From contig NZ_JAPIVS010000004.1 in NCBI RefSeq assembly GCF_026239695.1, forward strand, positions 528,100 through 592,099: a stretch of DNA of 64,000 nucleotides. The letters are read 5' to 3'. The notes beneath the pieces were generated by a model. The model was not told the origin of the DNA. It ran no database searches and worked only from the letters and a program-made list of their open reading frames with translations. The stretch is from Pedobacter sp. MC2016-15 (GTDB taxonomy: Bacteria; Bacteroidota; Bacteroidia; Sphingobacteriales; Sphingobacteriaceae). The position numbers and the translations under genes were made by a program. Below, piece by piece: positions 17,668-25,833 of the stretch; position 1 is the first letter of the stretch; the number at the start of each line of letters is the position of its first letter.

Positions 17668-18444
17668 ATGAAAACCAGAAAACCAAAAGTGCAAAAAAAA
17701 CTCGCTAAAAAAGCAGTTAAAAAAGAATTAGAATTAACTCTTGCACAAAAATTCGTGGAGGCCATAACTACCCTTGGGCACGATGCAGAAAAAATTGGTG
17801 CTGATGTGGCAAAGGCGGCGAAGATTCTTGCCGGTAAACTGGCCAAGAAATTCCAGCCTGCGGAGCAGAAAGTAAGCTCAAAAGCTGAAAAAGTAAAAAA
17901 ATCAGCGGTTAAAGGAGCTAAAAAAGCAAATAAAGAAGTACAAAAGGCGGTGTCTAAAGCTAAGCCAGTGCTGAGCAGTATTAAAGTGCCGGCTATTGAA
18001 ACGGCAGAGAAAGCAGCTGATGCAATCGCTAAGCCTGTACAAGAAACTACAATTGCTGCTGACAAAGCTATCGCTGCTCCGGTTCAGAAAGCTAAACGTG
18101 TTGCTAAAACTCCTGTTGCGAAAGCAACTGCTACAAAAACTGTGACTCCTGCAAAATCTGCTTCTCCCTCAAAACCTGCTGCAGCCAAACCTGCTGCAGC
18201 CCCTGCAAAACCTGCAGTACGTCGTGCAGCCGTTAAAACAACAGCTTCTGAAACGGTTTCTGAAGTGAAGTCACCTGTTGTAAAAACATCAACTCCAAAA
18301 ACAGCAGCAGTCAAAAAAACTCTGGCAGCCAAAACAACCAGAACACCGGCTGTTAAAAAAGCTCCTGTTGTGAAATCTACAGCTCCTGCAGCAACTACTG
18401 ACGCTGCTCCGGCGACAGAGGAATCTAGTGACGACAGTAAATAA
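17668..18444 (+). CDS. Histone-H1-like Lys/Ala/Pro-rich protein
   Basis: 258 aa. Residues 1-35 are strongly basic (KTRKPKVQKKLAKKAVKK). Residues about 24-65 look like an amphipathic helix pair (LAQKFVEAITTLGHDAEKI). From about residue 70 to the end the protein is low-complexity, built of repeated Ala, Lys, Pro, Thr and Val with AKP, KKA and VAKTP-type motifs, and it closes with an acidic tail EESSDDSK. This resembles the C-terminal domain of eukaryotic H1 and bacterial H1-like proteins such as Hc1 and AlgP, which bind DNA non-specifically. A nucleoid-associated role is an inference. The coding strand is unambiguous by composition and stop placement. It is divergent from yajQ with a 74-bp gap. 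Confidence 0.8.
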   Translation: MKTRKPKVQKKLAKKAVKKELELTLAQKFVEAITTLGHDAEKIGADVAKAAKILAGKLAKKFQPAEQKVSSKAEKVKKSAVKGAKKANKEVQKAVSKAKPVLSSIKVPAIETAEKAADAIAKPVQETTIAADKAIAAPVQKAKRVAKTPVAKATATKTVTPAKSASPSKPAAAKPAAAPAKPAVRRAAVKTTASETVSEVKSPVVKTSTPKTAAVKKTLAAKTTRTPAVKKAPVVKSTAPAATTDAAPATEESSDDSK

Positions 18445-18453
18445 AACTTCAAT

Positions 18454-18499
18454 TTCTATTGTTAACGTCTAAATAATTAACATGGAATTAACAATAGAA
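18454..18499. repeat. 12-bp inverted repeat upstream of ppk1
   Basis: TTCTATTGTTAA (18454-18465) and TTAACAATAGAA (18488-18499) are perfect reverse complements separated by 22 bp. It overlaps the tandem TTAACA boxes and lies 50 bp before ppk1. There is no T-tract, so it looks more like an operator than a terminator. Confidence 0.6.
18477..18493 (+). promoter_or_regulatory. Tandem TTAACA boxes (Pho-box-like) before ppk1-ppx
   Basis: TTAACA, a 5-bp spacer, then TTAACA, an 11-bp period. This equals the PhoP-box layout known from Bacillus subtilis. A CAGTTTTG (18504-18511, one mismatch to TAnnTTTG) follows at a distance that puts the boxes over the -33 region. A phosphate-starvation link to the polyphosphate genes is plausible but inferred; Pho operators of Bacteroidota are not something I can verify here. 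Confidence 0.4.
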
Positions 18500-18549
18500 T
18501 ATGCAGTTTTGAACATCCGCTCCCCTCAGGGAATTTTTGATCCTAACCC

Positions 18550-20607
18550 ATGACTAAGAAGAAGGTACCATTTTTAAATAGAGAAATCAGCTGGTTATAT
18601 TTTAATGAACGGGTTTTACAGGAAGCGGCGGATGAAACTGTACCACTGATTGAAAGAATCAAGTTCCTTTCTATATTTTCTTCCAATCTGGAAGAATTTT
18701 ACCGTGTACGGGTGGCAACAATGATGCGCTTGTCTAATTTAAATGACAAAACGAAGGAGCTTTTAGGGTTCAACCCAAAGAAAATCCTGAATGAAATCAA
18801 GAACATCGTAGTCAGACAGGAACGTAGGTTTGAACAACTTTTTCAGGCTACCCTAATCAATGAGCTGGCCCAAAACCGAATTTTTATTCTCAATGATACG
18901 CAGCTCAACGTTGCCAGGGGAGAGTTTGTAAGAGAACATTTCCGGGATAAGATCCTTTCCAATCTCGTTCCTATAATGGTGGATCTGGATAAACCATTTC
19001 CAGAGTTAAAGGACCGTTACCTCTACTTTTTTGTCAGGCTGAAAAAGAAAGCTACCAGGAAAGACGAGAAATATGCGCTAATTGAACTTCCACCCAATCT
19101 TCCGAGGTTCTTGGTACTGCCAGAAACCAACGGACTTAAATTTATCATCCTTGCAGAGGATATTATCAAATATTGTCTTGATGATATCTTCTACGTATTC
19201 AAGTATGATGAGATGGATGCCTTCTCTATACAGCTGACCAGGGATGCTGAGCTGGATATCGACAAAAACGTCAGTGAGAAATTTATTGATGAGCTGAAAA
19301 CCAGTCTTGACAAACGTAAGAAGGGTAAGCCAATGCGCTTGCTGTATGACACAGCGATGCCTTTTGACATGTTGGGTGTGCTTGTGGCAAAAATGAAAAT
19401 TGAAGCCGAAAGCCTCATTCCCGGAAACAGATATCATCGTTTTGGTGATTTTATCCGTTTCCCAAATGTAGGTGATAAAAGTCTCGAATATGCGCCCACC
19501 ATTCCCCTGAAGGTTCATGGCTTACACCGAACACAAAGTATCATAGATAAGCTCGCAGAGAGAGACTATCTGATCAACCTGCCTTATCAATCCTATGATT
19601 ATATTATATTGTTCCTTAGGGAGGCTGCAATTGATCCCAAGGTGACAGCGATAAATATTACCTTGTACAGGCTTGCGGAAGATTCCAGGGTCATTAATGC
19701 ACTGATCAACGCTGCCAAAAACGGTAAAAAAGTCAATTGTCTTGTCGAGCTCAAGGCTCGTTTTGATGAGCAGGCCAATATCTTCTGGACCAACAGGCTC
19801 GAAGAAGAAGGCGTTCAGGTGAATTATGGATTGACAGATTACAAAGTGCATTCCAAGATCTGTCTTGTGACCAGAATAGAAAAGGGCCGTCCGGTTTATT
19901 ACGCCAACCTGGCTACAGGTAATTTCAATGAAAAAACCGCGAGGCTGTATTGTGACCACAGTATTTTTACCGCAAAAAAAGAGATCACACATGATCTCAT
20001 CAAACTTTTTGCTGCCCTGAACAAAAAGACGGTTGCTTCAGGTTTTAAACACCTGATTGTCTCTCCGCTGGATACCAGGAACCGATTCTATCAATTGATT
20101 GACAGGGAGATTAAAATTGCCAAATCCGGCAAACCCGCATATCTCATTTTCAAAGTGAACAGCCTTGCTGATGAAGGGATTGTAGAGAAATTGTACGATG
20201 CCAGTAATGCAGGGGTGCGGGTAAAACTGATCGTTCGTGGTATTTGTTGCCTTGTGCCTGGAGTTAAAGGTTACAGTGAAAATATTACGGTTATCAGTAT
20301 CATCGATAAATTCCTTGAACATGCACGGGTTTTCATCTTTGGAAATAATGGTAAGGAAGAGATCTTTCTCTCTTCAGCAGACCTGATGAGCAGAAACTTC
20401 GAACACCGTGTTGAAGTAGGCTTCCCGGTGCTTGATCCGGAGGTAAAACAAGAAATCAAAGACATTATTGAGTTCCAGTTACAGGATAATGTCAAAGCCA
20501 GGGATATTACCCGGATGAACAATAATAAATATCATAAAAACCGTATCAGCACGAAAGTGAGGGCACAGGTTCAAACTTATAATTACTTAAAAAACAAACA
20601 TCATTAA
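18550..20607 (+). CDS. ppk1: Polyphosphate kinase 1
   Basis: 685 aa, the usual length. PPK1 reversibly transfers the ATP gamma-phosphate to polyphosphate via a phosphohistidine. Domain order: N-terminal helical domain (NREISWLYFNERVLQEAAD), head domain, then two phospholipase-D-like catalytic domains. The autophosphorylated His is His434 in YKVHSKICL, and the second catalytic His lies in FLEHARVFIFGN. At the position of the additional conserved His of the E. coli enzyme (YAHIGTGN) this protein has Asn (YANLATGN). It is probably membrane-peripheral. ppx follows after 5 bp in the same operon, so synthesis and breakdown are coupled. Confidence 0.97.
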   Translation: MTKKKVPFLNREISWLYFNERVLQEAADETVPLIERIKFLSIFSSNLEEFYRVRVATMMRLSNLNDKTKELLGFNPKKILNEIKNIVVRQERRFEQLFQATLINELAQNRIFILNDTQLNVARGEFVREHFRDKILSNLVPIMVDLDKPFPELKDRYLYFFVRLKKKATRKDEKYALIELPPNLPRFLVLPETNGLKFIILAEDIIKYCLDDIFYVFKYDEMDAFSIQLTRDAELDIDKNVSEKFIDELKTSLDKRKKGKPMRLLYDTAMPFDMLGVLVAKMKIEAESLIPGNRYHRFGDFIRFPNVGDKSLEYAPTIPLKVHGLHRTQSIIDKLAERDYLINLPYQSYDYIILFLREAAIDPKVTAINITLYRLAEDSRVINALINAAKNGKKVNCLVELKARFDEQANIFWTNRLEEEGVQVNYGLTDYKVHSKICLVTRIEKGRPVYYANLATGNFNEKTARLYCDHSIFTAKKEITHDLIKLFAALNKKTVASGFKHLIVSPLDTRNRFYQLIDREIKIAKSGKPAYLIFKVNSLADEGIVEKLYDASNAGVRVKLIVRGICCLVPGVKGYSENITVISIIDKFLEHARVFIFGNNGKEEIFLSSADLMSRNFEHRVEVGFPVLDPEVKQEIKDIIEFQLQDNVKARDITRMNNNKYHKNRISTKVRAQVQTYNYLKNKHH

Positions 20608-20612
20608 ATATT

Positions 20613-21515
20613 ATGCTCAGATACGCTGCAATTGACGTTGGCTCCAACGCTGTTAGACTGCTTATTGCAGATATAACACAAAGCGACAATGGTTTTAGCT
20701 TCAAAAAAAACACATTGGTCAGGGTTCCGCTGCGGCTGGGAGACGATGCCTTTCTGGATCATAAAATTTCTGAGCGTAAAATTGAAGACCTGCTGAAAAC
20801 CATGTCAGCATTTAAAAACCTAATGGATGTTTATCAGGTTTCAAAATACCTTGCCTGTGCAACTTCCTCTATGCGGGAAGCAGATAATGGTCAGGAGATC
20901 ATTAAACTCATCAGGGAGCGTGCGAATGTTGACCTTGAGATTATCGAGGGACAAAGAGAGGCCAATATCATTTATGCGAACCACATCGAGGATGACCTTG
21001 ATATTAAAAAGAACTATTTATACATTGACGTGGGTGGGGGGAGTACTGAACTTTCAGTTTTTGTCAATAAAACCCCTGTAGCCTCAAAATCATTTGACAT
21101 AGGTACCATCCGTATCCTGGATAATCAGGATAAAGAGGAGACCTGGGAAGAAATGAAACTTTGGGTAAAAGAACAAACTAAATACCATAAAAACCTGGCT
21201 GGGATAGGTACCGGAGGTAATATCAATAAGTTATACCGGATGGCCAACGAGAAGGAGGGCATGCCGCTAACATTCTTAAAGCTGAAGTCGCTGTATAATC
21301 AGCTCAACAGTCATTCCCTGAAGGAAAGAATCCAGGTTTTTGGCTTAAACCCAGACCGTGCGGATGTGATTATCCCGGCAGCGGAGATCTTTATTACCCT
21401 GATGAAATGGACTGGTATTAAACAAGTTTACGTACCAAGAGTCGGAATGGCAGATGGTATAATCAATCTGCTGATCGAGGAAAACCTGACTAAAGAGATT
21501 TTGGATAAAGAATAG
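20613..21515 (+). CDS. ppx: Exopolyphosphatase / Ppx-GppA phosphatase
   Basis: 300 aa, the short form with only the two ASKHA-fold lobes (E. coli Ppx, about 510 aa, carries extra C-terminal domains). N-terminal phosphate loop IDVGSNAVRLLIADI, second phosphate loop YIDVGGGSTELSVF, and GIGTGGNINKL in the C-terminal lobe. It removes terminal phosphate from polyphosphate or hydrolyses pppGpp. It starts 5 bp after ppk1. The last 26 bp overlap the convergent phosphopantetheinyl transferase gene. Confidence 0.95.
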   Translation: MLRYAAIDVGSNAVRLLIADITQSDNGFSFKKNTLVRVPLRLGDDAFLDHKISERKIEDLLKTMSAFKNLMDVYQVSKYLACATSSMREADNGQEIIKLIRERANVDLEIIEGQREANIIYANHIEDDLDIKKNYLYIDVGGGSTELSVFVNKTPVASKSFDIGTIRILDNQDKEETWEEMKLWVKEQTKYHKNLAGIGTGGNINKLYRMANEKEGMPLTFLKLKSLYNQLNSHSLKERIQVFGLNPDRADVIIPAAEIFITLMKWTGIKQVYVPRVGMADGIINLLIEENLTKEILDKE

Positions 21516-22053
21516 CAGCATATCGTCCGTGGTGGCTTACCGATGCTTCGCTTGTCATTGAGGTATGAAGATTTGTGATCTGCGGCAGGCCGGTGTTATC
21601 TTTTGTTAACCTGTAGCCAGCGCAGCTGAGATTAAAATCATCAGGATAATATGATGAATTGCTGAGGTAATGTATTTTCAGATTATCCAGCAGTTCTTTT
21701 TTCCATACAGCTACGGAATGTATCCACTCCTCAGTAATTTCAGCTTTGATATACAGTGAGTAATTCCCTGCAGTAACCATTCCTGATACATCTGTATCTC
21801 GAATGACCAGGTTCCTGCATACATAGGAAAGAGGCGAGTAATTGCGTACTCCGGTCAGCCTGTTGATTACTTTGTAGCTGGCTTCTTTCATGGTCCAAAG
21901 CAGCCATAACATTGTTGCAGGTTGTTCGGCGTCCAGAATCAGCTCCTGTTCCTGAACGGTGTAGATTTTCCGGAGATAACCTTTTCTCTGCCAGTTGCTG
22001 TCAATGCTGGCCTGTTTCAGGTCTACAACGTCATTTCCCAGCACCGGCAGCAA
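21490..22053 (-). CDS. 4'-phosphopantetheinyl transferase superfamily protein
   Basis: 187 aa, at the short end of the family. The Mg2+/CoA-binding signatures are GNDVVDL near the N-terminus and WTMKEASYK in the middle, as in Sfp/AcpT-type enzymes. It should attach phosphopantetheine to the ACP encoded immediately upstream (23-bp overlap). No ATG precedes the GNDVVDL motif: the start must be the TTG at 22053 or the GTG at 22044, consistent with translational coupling to the ACP gene. It is the last gene of the seven-gene type III PKS operon. Its 3' end overlaps ppx by 26 bp on the other strand. Confidence 0.88.
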   Translation of the reverse strand: MLPVLGNDVVDLKQASIDSNWQRKGYLRKIYTVQEQELILDAEQPATMLWLLWTMKEASYKVINRLTGVRNYSPLSYVCRNLVIRDTDVSGMVTAGNYSLYIKAEITEEWIHSVAVWKKELLDNLKIHYLSNSSYYPDDFNLSCAGYRLTKDNTGLPQITNLHTSMTSEASVSHHGRYAAILYPKSL

Positions 22054-22294
22054 GTTTTTCTTCGATAATCCTGATTGCCGCTTTCACTGTCAGCATCCTT
22101 GCCATAGAATCATTGTCGATCTCTATACCAAACTTTTCTTCTACATCAAGCACCACATCTACCAGGTTTGCCGAGTTAATTTTTAAGTCTCTGATAAAGT
22201 CAGTGTCTTCCTGAATGTGAGCAAGCGCCTCTGCATCCTGGGCATAGGGGCTAACAATAATGGTCAGTTCATTGATCAATTCTTCTTTTTCCAT
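22031..22294 (-). CDS. Acyl carrier protein of the PKS operon
   Basis: 87 aa, acidic, four-helix ACP. The phosphopantetheine site is Ser41 in LKINSANLVDVVLDVEEKFG. The usual Asp-Ser-Leu is Asn-Ser-Ala here, which sets it apart from the housekeeping ACP, although the downstream helix II (acidic, VDVVLDVEEKFGIEID) is well conserved. It overlaps the ketosynthase gene by 26 bp and the phosphopantetheinyl transferase gene by 23 bp, so all three are translated together. It probably carries acyl intermediates for the type III PKS. Confidence 0.9.
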   Translation of the reverse strand: MEKEELINELTIIVSPYAQDAEALAHIQEDTDFIRDLKINSANLVDVVLDVEEKFGIEIDNDSMARMLTVKAAIRIIEEKLAAGAGK

Positions 22295-23567
22295 CTCGAT
22301 ATCGTTTAAAAATTATACAGGCATTCACATCCCCAAATCCAAAGCTCGCTTTCGCCAGCACATTAAATTGTTTTTCCAGGCATTTCACAGGAATACAAAG
22401 AGGATCAATCAGCTTTTCTATATCAGGATGCAAGTCTTCGCAATTGATATTAGGAAAGATAAAACCTTCTGATAGCTGCAGCACCGAGGCTACACTTTCA
22501 ATGCTTCCCGCTGCACTGATGCAATGGCCGATCATCCCTTTTATTGAATTGATATAAGGAAATTCTCCTCCGTGGCGATCCAGCGCGGCCACCCAGTTCT
22601 CTATCTCCGTAACATCTTTTGAAGTCGCGGTAAGATGTGCATTAATCACATCAATATCTTTTGCGTTCAGGCCAGCATCTTTCAGCGCCATCGTTATACA
22701 ACGCTGTACGCCCTCAGAGTTTGGTGCTGTCATCGTACCAGAGCCCCTTTGTCCGCCCGAATTGACGTGACCTCCCAAGATTTCTGCATAAATATGTGCT
22801 CCCCTGCCAAGCGCAGAGTCCAGCGTCTCCAGCACCATCGCGCCGGCGCCACTTCCAGGTACAAAACCCTTAGCAGTGGCACTCATGGGCCTGCAACCTT
22901 GTTCAGGACTCTCGTTGTATTGATAGGGACAGATTTTCATCGCGTCAAATCCACCCCATATATACGCTCCACTGTCACTGGTACTGCCGGCCAGCATCTT
23001 CGTTGCACTTCCGTTCTTAAGGCGTTCATAAGCCATTAAAATGCTTTCTACACCAGTAGCACAGGCTGATGAGTTGGTACAGACCTGATTTCCCAGGCCC
23101 AGTTTCCCGGATAGATAAGCGCTCACACCACTGCTCATGGTTTGGGCAACCACTGTGCTGCCCAGTTTCCTGATCTGTAAATTATCAACCTTGTAGATCG
23201 CTTCCCGAAACTTATCTATTCCGGAAGTTCCTGTGCCAAATACAGAGCCACTTTCCCAATCAGGTGTTTCGTTCATCATCATAGCTTCCAGGCGCGCGTC
23301 TTTCCAGGCATCCATGCCAGCAATGACTCCATATACAATGCCGGTGCTTTGCAGTCCACGGAGCTCCAGGGGCGTAAAATACTGAAGCATCCGTTCCTCA
23401 TCGATCACAGGTTTGCCTGCAATCTGGCAGGAAAAAAGCAGTTTCTCCAACTGCGGATCATGCCTGATTCCGGATATACCATTTCTGATGGCATGTCTGA
23501 ACTCTGCCAGGTCTGCCCCGTTCGGAGAAACCACTCCTAAGCCGGTGATGACAACGCGGTTATTCAT
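22269..23567 (-). CDS. Beta-ketoacyl-ACP synthase (KAS II-like)
   Basis: About 432 aa. Thiolase-fold condensing enzyme with Cys170 in TNSSACATG and two histidines, His312 in NAHLTATSKDV and His349 in IKGMIGHCISAAGS: the Cys-His-His triad of elongating ketosynthases (counted from the TTG at 23570). The motif usually reads NAHGT; here it is NAHLT. The better start is the ATG at 23567, giving MNNRVVITGLG. It performs decarboxylative Claisen condensation on ACP-bound substrates. It sits between the dehydratase (8-11 bp upstream) and the ACP (26-bp overlap). Confidence 0.93.
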   Translation of the reverse strand: MNNRVVITGLGVVSPNGADLAEFRHAIRNGISGIRHDPQLEKLLFSCQIAGKPVIDEERMLQYFTPLELRGLQSTGIVYGVIAGMDAWKDARLEAMMMNETPDWESGSVFGTGTSGIDKFREAIYKVDNLQIRKLGSTVVAQTMSSGVSAYLSGKLGLGNQVCTNSSACATGVESILMAYERLKNGSATKMLAGSTSDSGAYIWGGFDAMKICPYQYNESPEQGCRPMSATAKGFVPGSGAGAMVLETLDSALGRGAHIYAEILGGHVNSGGQRGSGTMTAPNSEGVQRCITMALKDAGLNAKDIDVINAHLTATSKDVTEIENWVAALDRHGGEFPYINSIKGMIGHCISAAGSIESVASVLQLSEGFIFPNINCEDLHPDIEKLIDPLCIPVKCLEKQFNVLAKASFGFGDVNACIIFKRYRDGKRRIDQ

Positions 23568-23578
23568 CAAGCTGCTTT

Positions 23579-24022
23579 TTATTGCAATTTAGCCGTTACC
23601 ATCCCGGAAATGTTGCCTTTACATACCGTCTCTCCGGCCTCATTGGTCATCACTACATTACAGTTTAACTTCTTAAAGCGGAAGTACACTTTCTCTGCCG
23701 TCACCGTCACTTTTTCTCCGGGAAACACCGGTTTCATAAAATCTACTGCAACCGAGGTCAGCATCACATGGGCTTTCATTTCTGCATTACTGTCGCCATA
23801 CAGATAGATGCCTAAACAAACCAGGCCGATCTGAGCCATGGTTTCTGTCATGATTACCCCCGGGGTAACCGGTGAATCTTTAAAATGCCCTTTGTAAAAA
23901 TCAAGGTCTTTATCGTAGGTGAAAGTTCCGGTCGAACCATTTTCATCGATGTGTAAAAGCTCATCCACGAAAAGAAAAGGTTTGCTGTATGGTAATTTTG
24001 ATACTATTTCCTGTGCTGTCAT
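23579..24022 (-). CDS. Hotdog-fold beta-hydroxyacyl-ACP dehydratase (FabZ-like)
   Basis: 147 aa, one hotdog domain. The signature FYKGHFKDSPVTPGVIMTE contains the catalytic His and, a little further on, the catalytic Glu (TETMAQIG) expected for FabZ/FabA-type dehydratases. It would dehydrate 3-hydroxyacyl-ACP made in the pathway, but no ketoreductase is encoded in the operon, so either the housekeeping FabG serves it or the protein has another role such as acyl binding. It lies between the type III PKS (51 bp upstream) and the ketosynthase. Confidence 0.9.
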   Translation of the reverse strand: MTAQEIVSKLPYSKPFLFVDELLHIDENGSTGTFTYDKDLDFYKGHFKDSPVTPGVIMTETMAQIGLVCLGIYLYGDSNAEMKAHVMLTSVAVDFMKPVFPGEKVTVTAEKVYFRFKKLNCNVVMTNEAGETVCKGNISGMVTAKLQ

Positions 24023-24073
24023 TTGTAATGTGATTTAAAAATTTAGTTTTTGTAAAGTAAACACAAAAAATGT

Positions 24074-25126
24074 TTACCAACGTAATAAAAGTCGCTGCGC
24101 CGTAAATCCCGGGCCAAAGCTCAGCATCAATCCATGACTGCCTGTCGCTGGTTTTTGATCCATAATACGTTCTAAGACATACAATACTGTAGCGCTCGAC
24201 ATATTTCCATACAACCGCAGGACCTCTTTGGTTTCTTCAATATCCTTGCCCAGCTCAGTAAAAAGCGATTCTACCAGCTGAATTATCTTCTTACCACCGG
24301 GATGAAAAATCAGGTAATCCATGTCCGAAATGTCCAGACCGCTCCTTTTTAGAAATGGATGAAGAATAGCAGGGAAGTGACTTTCTATAGCGTCAGGTAC
24401 AGCAATATCAAGCACCATTTTGAGGCCTGTATTCGTCGGTTTAAAGCCCATGAGACCTTCGGCATCATAGAAATGGTACATTTGTTCATCAACGATTTCC
24501 GGTCCTTCATCATCAGGATGCGAAGAAAGCAGCACACATGCAGCGCCATCGCCAAAAATCGCTGCACTCACAATATTCGCCATACTGTAATCACTGATCT
24601 GGAAGGTGGCGGTGGGTGATTCTACAGATACTACTGCCGCGCGTTTTCCGGGGTTGGCTTTCAGAAAGTTTTTTGCATAGATCATTCCGGATACTCCGGC
24701 CACACATCCCATTTCCGTTACGGGCAACCTCACAATATCCTGTCGCAATCCCAGCATATTGATCAGGTAAGCATCCATCGATGGGATCATAATGCCCGTA
24801 CAGCTGACAGTGATCAGAAAATCAATATCCCCGTTCTGCCACTCTGCTTTATGGATAGCGTTTTTCAGGCAATTGGCACCCAGTTTAACTCCTTCACGGA
24901 TGTAGATATCATTTCTTTCCTCAAAACTGAGATCACTAAACACCTCCTCGGGCGACATGATAGAATACCTGCGGTCAACCATAGCGTTCTCAAAAATCTT
25001 CCTCACTTTTCTGATAAACCGATCCTCCTGACCCTGTAGCCATACTTCCAAAAATGGCATAATCTCCGCGGTATCCCTGCAATAGTTGGGCAAAGTTTTG
25101 CTTACAGCCTTTATTTTTACACTCAT
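24074..25126 (-). CDS. Type III polyketide synthase
   Basis: 350 aa, chalcone-synthase superfamily homodimeric enzyme that extends an acyl starter with malonyl-CoA and cyclises the product to a resorcinol, pyrone or similar ring. The triad is Cys141 in EMGCVAGVSG, His275 in FHPGGKK and Asn308 in LYGNMSSATV. The HPGG and GFGPG-like (FGPGFTAQ) signatures are present. Its ATG overlaps the methyltransferase stop as ATGA. Together with the flavoenzyme and methyltransferase it recalls the logic of Streptomyces griseus srsABC, which makes methylated phenolic lipids; the product here is unknown. Confidence 0.95.
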   Translation of the reverse strand: MSVKIKAVSKTLPNYCRDTAEIMPFLEVWLQGQEDRFIRKVRKIFENAMVDRRYSIMSPEEVFSDLSFEERNDIYIREGVKLGANCLKNAIHKAEWQNGDIDFLITVSCTGIMIPSMDAYLINMLGLRQDIVRLPVTEMGCVAGVSGMIYAKNFLKANPGKRAAVVSVESPTATFQISDYSMANIVSAAIFGDGAACVLLSSHPDDEGPEIVDEQMYHFYDAEGLMGFKPTNTGLKMVLDIAVPDAIESHFPAILHPFLKRSGLDISDMDYLIFHPGGKKIIQLVESLFTELGKDIEETKEVLRLYGNMSSATVLYVLERIMDQKPATGSHGLMLSFGPGFTAQRLLLRW

Positions 25127-25833
25127 AATTTAACGATCCATTGATAGCGGAATGCCCACTTCCACCTGATAAGAGAATTTTTTAGATTTAGTTTTTCTGC
25201 ATAGGATAAGAGATCCCTTCTTTTGAAGCCACGCAGAATAGAAACAAGACCATCCTCGCGTGACATATAGTTGAGTCTGAACACAAAACAAAGCGCCTGA
25301 AAAAGATAGTAGGCCAGTGCATTGCGCTGCAAATCATTGATGACAAATCCTAACCTGGCTGAGCTTTTAAATCTTTGCAGCAGAGCGATAATCTCCCCCT
25401 CAGTAAAATGATGTAAGGTTAGCGTACAAAGCATAATATCACACGCTGAAAACTCATATTCCTGATCAAATATATCTGTGCATTCGTAGCTGATGTTCGG
25501 ATATCCGGATGATAAATTCTGAGCATGATTGATCGTAAACTGATTGGCATCTATACCATTGAGGATAAAGTTTAAACCCTGATCTGCGGCATAATCAGCC
25601 AGCGCCCTTAGCATATCTCCATTTCCACAACCGATGTCGGTGATACGAACAGACTGTTCCCTTGGTTGCTTTTTGCTGAGTGTAATGACACCTTCCAGCG
25701 TAACCTTATTGCCGCCCAGCAACTGGTTTATACTAGCGATCTTATCCAGTGCGTCCTTCAATATTTCTCCTTCCATCTGGAAGTTGTCCATCATCTCGGG
25801 AGCATTGCTTCTGTGCGTTGTGTCTACAAACAT
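25123..25833 (-). CDS. Class I SAM-dependent methyltransferase
   Basis: 236 aa, Rossmann-type. SAM-binding motif I is ITDIGCGNGDMLRALADYA; a motif II/III region follows at FSACDIMLCTLTLHHFTEGE. The C-terminal part (ALAYYLFQALCFVFRLN) is hydrophobic and may contact a lipid substrate or membrane. Placed between the flavoenzyme (stop and start abut as TAGATG) and the type III PKS (4-bp overlap), it most likely O- or C-methylates the polyketide ring. Confidence 0.92.
   Translation of the reverse strand: MFVDTTHRSNAPEMMDNFQMEGEILKDALDKIASINQLLGGNKVTLEGVITLSKKQPREQSVRITDIGCGNGDMLRALADYAADQGLNFILNGIDANQFTINHAQNLSSGYPNISYECTDIFDQEYEFSACDIMLCTLTLHHFTEGEIIALLQRFKSSARLGFVINDLQRNALAYYLFQALCFVFRLNYMSREDGLVSILRGFKRRDLLSYAEKLNLKNSLIRWKWAFRYQWIVKL

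Noticed and set aside
18084..18452. Minus-strand Ala/Val-rich frame over the histone-like gene
   Set aside because: It is the complement of a Lys/Ala/Pro repeat and therefore a trivial open frame; its peptide is a low-complexity mirror.
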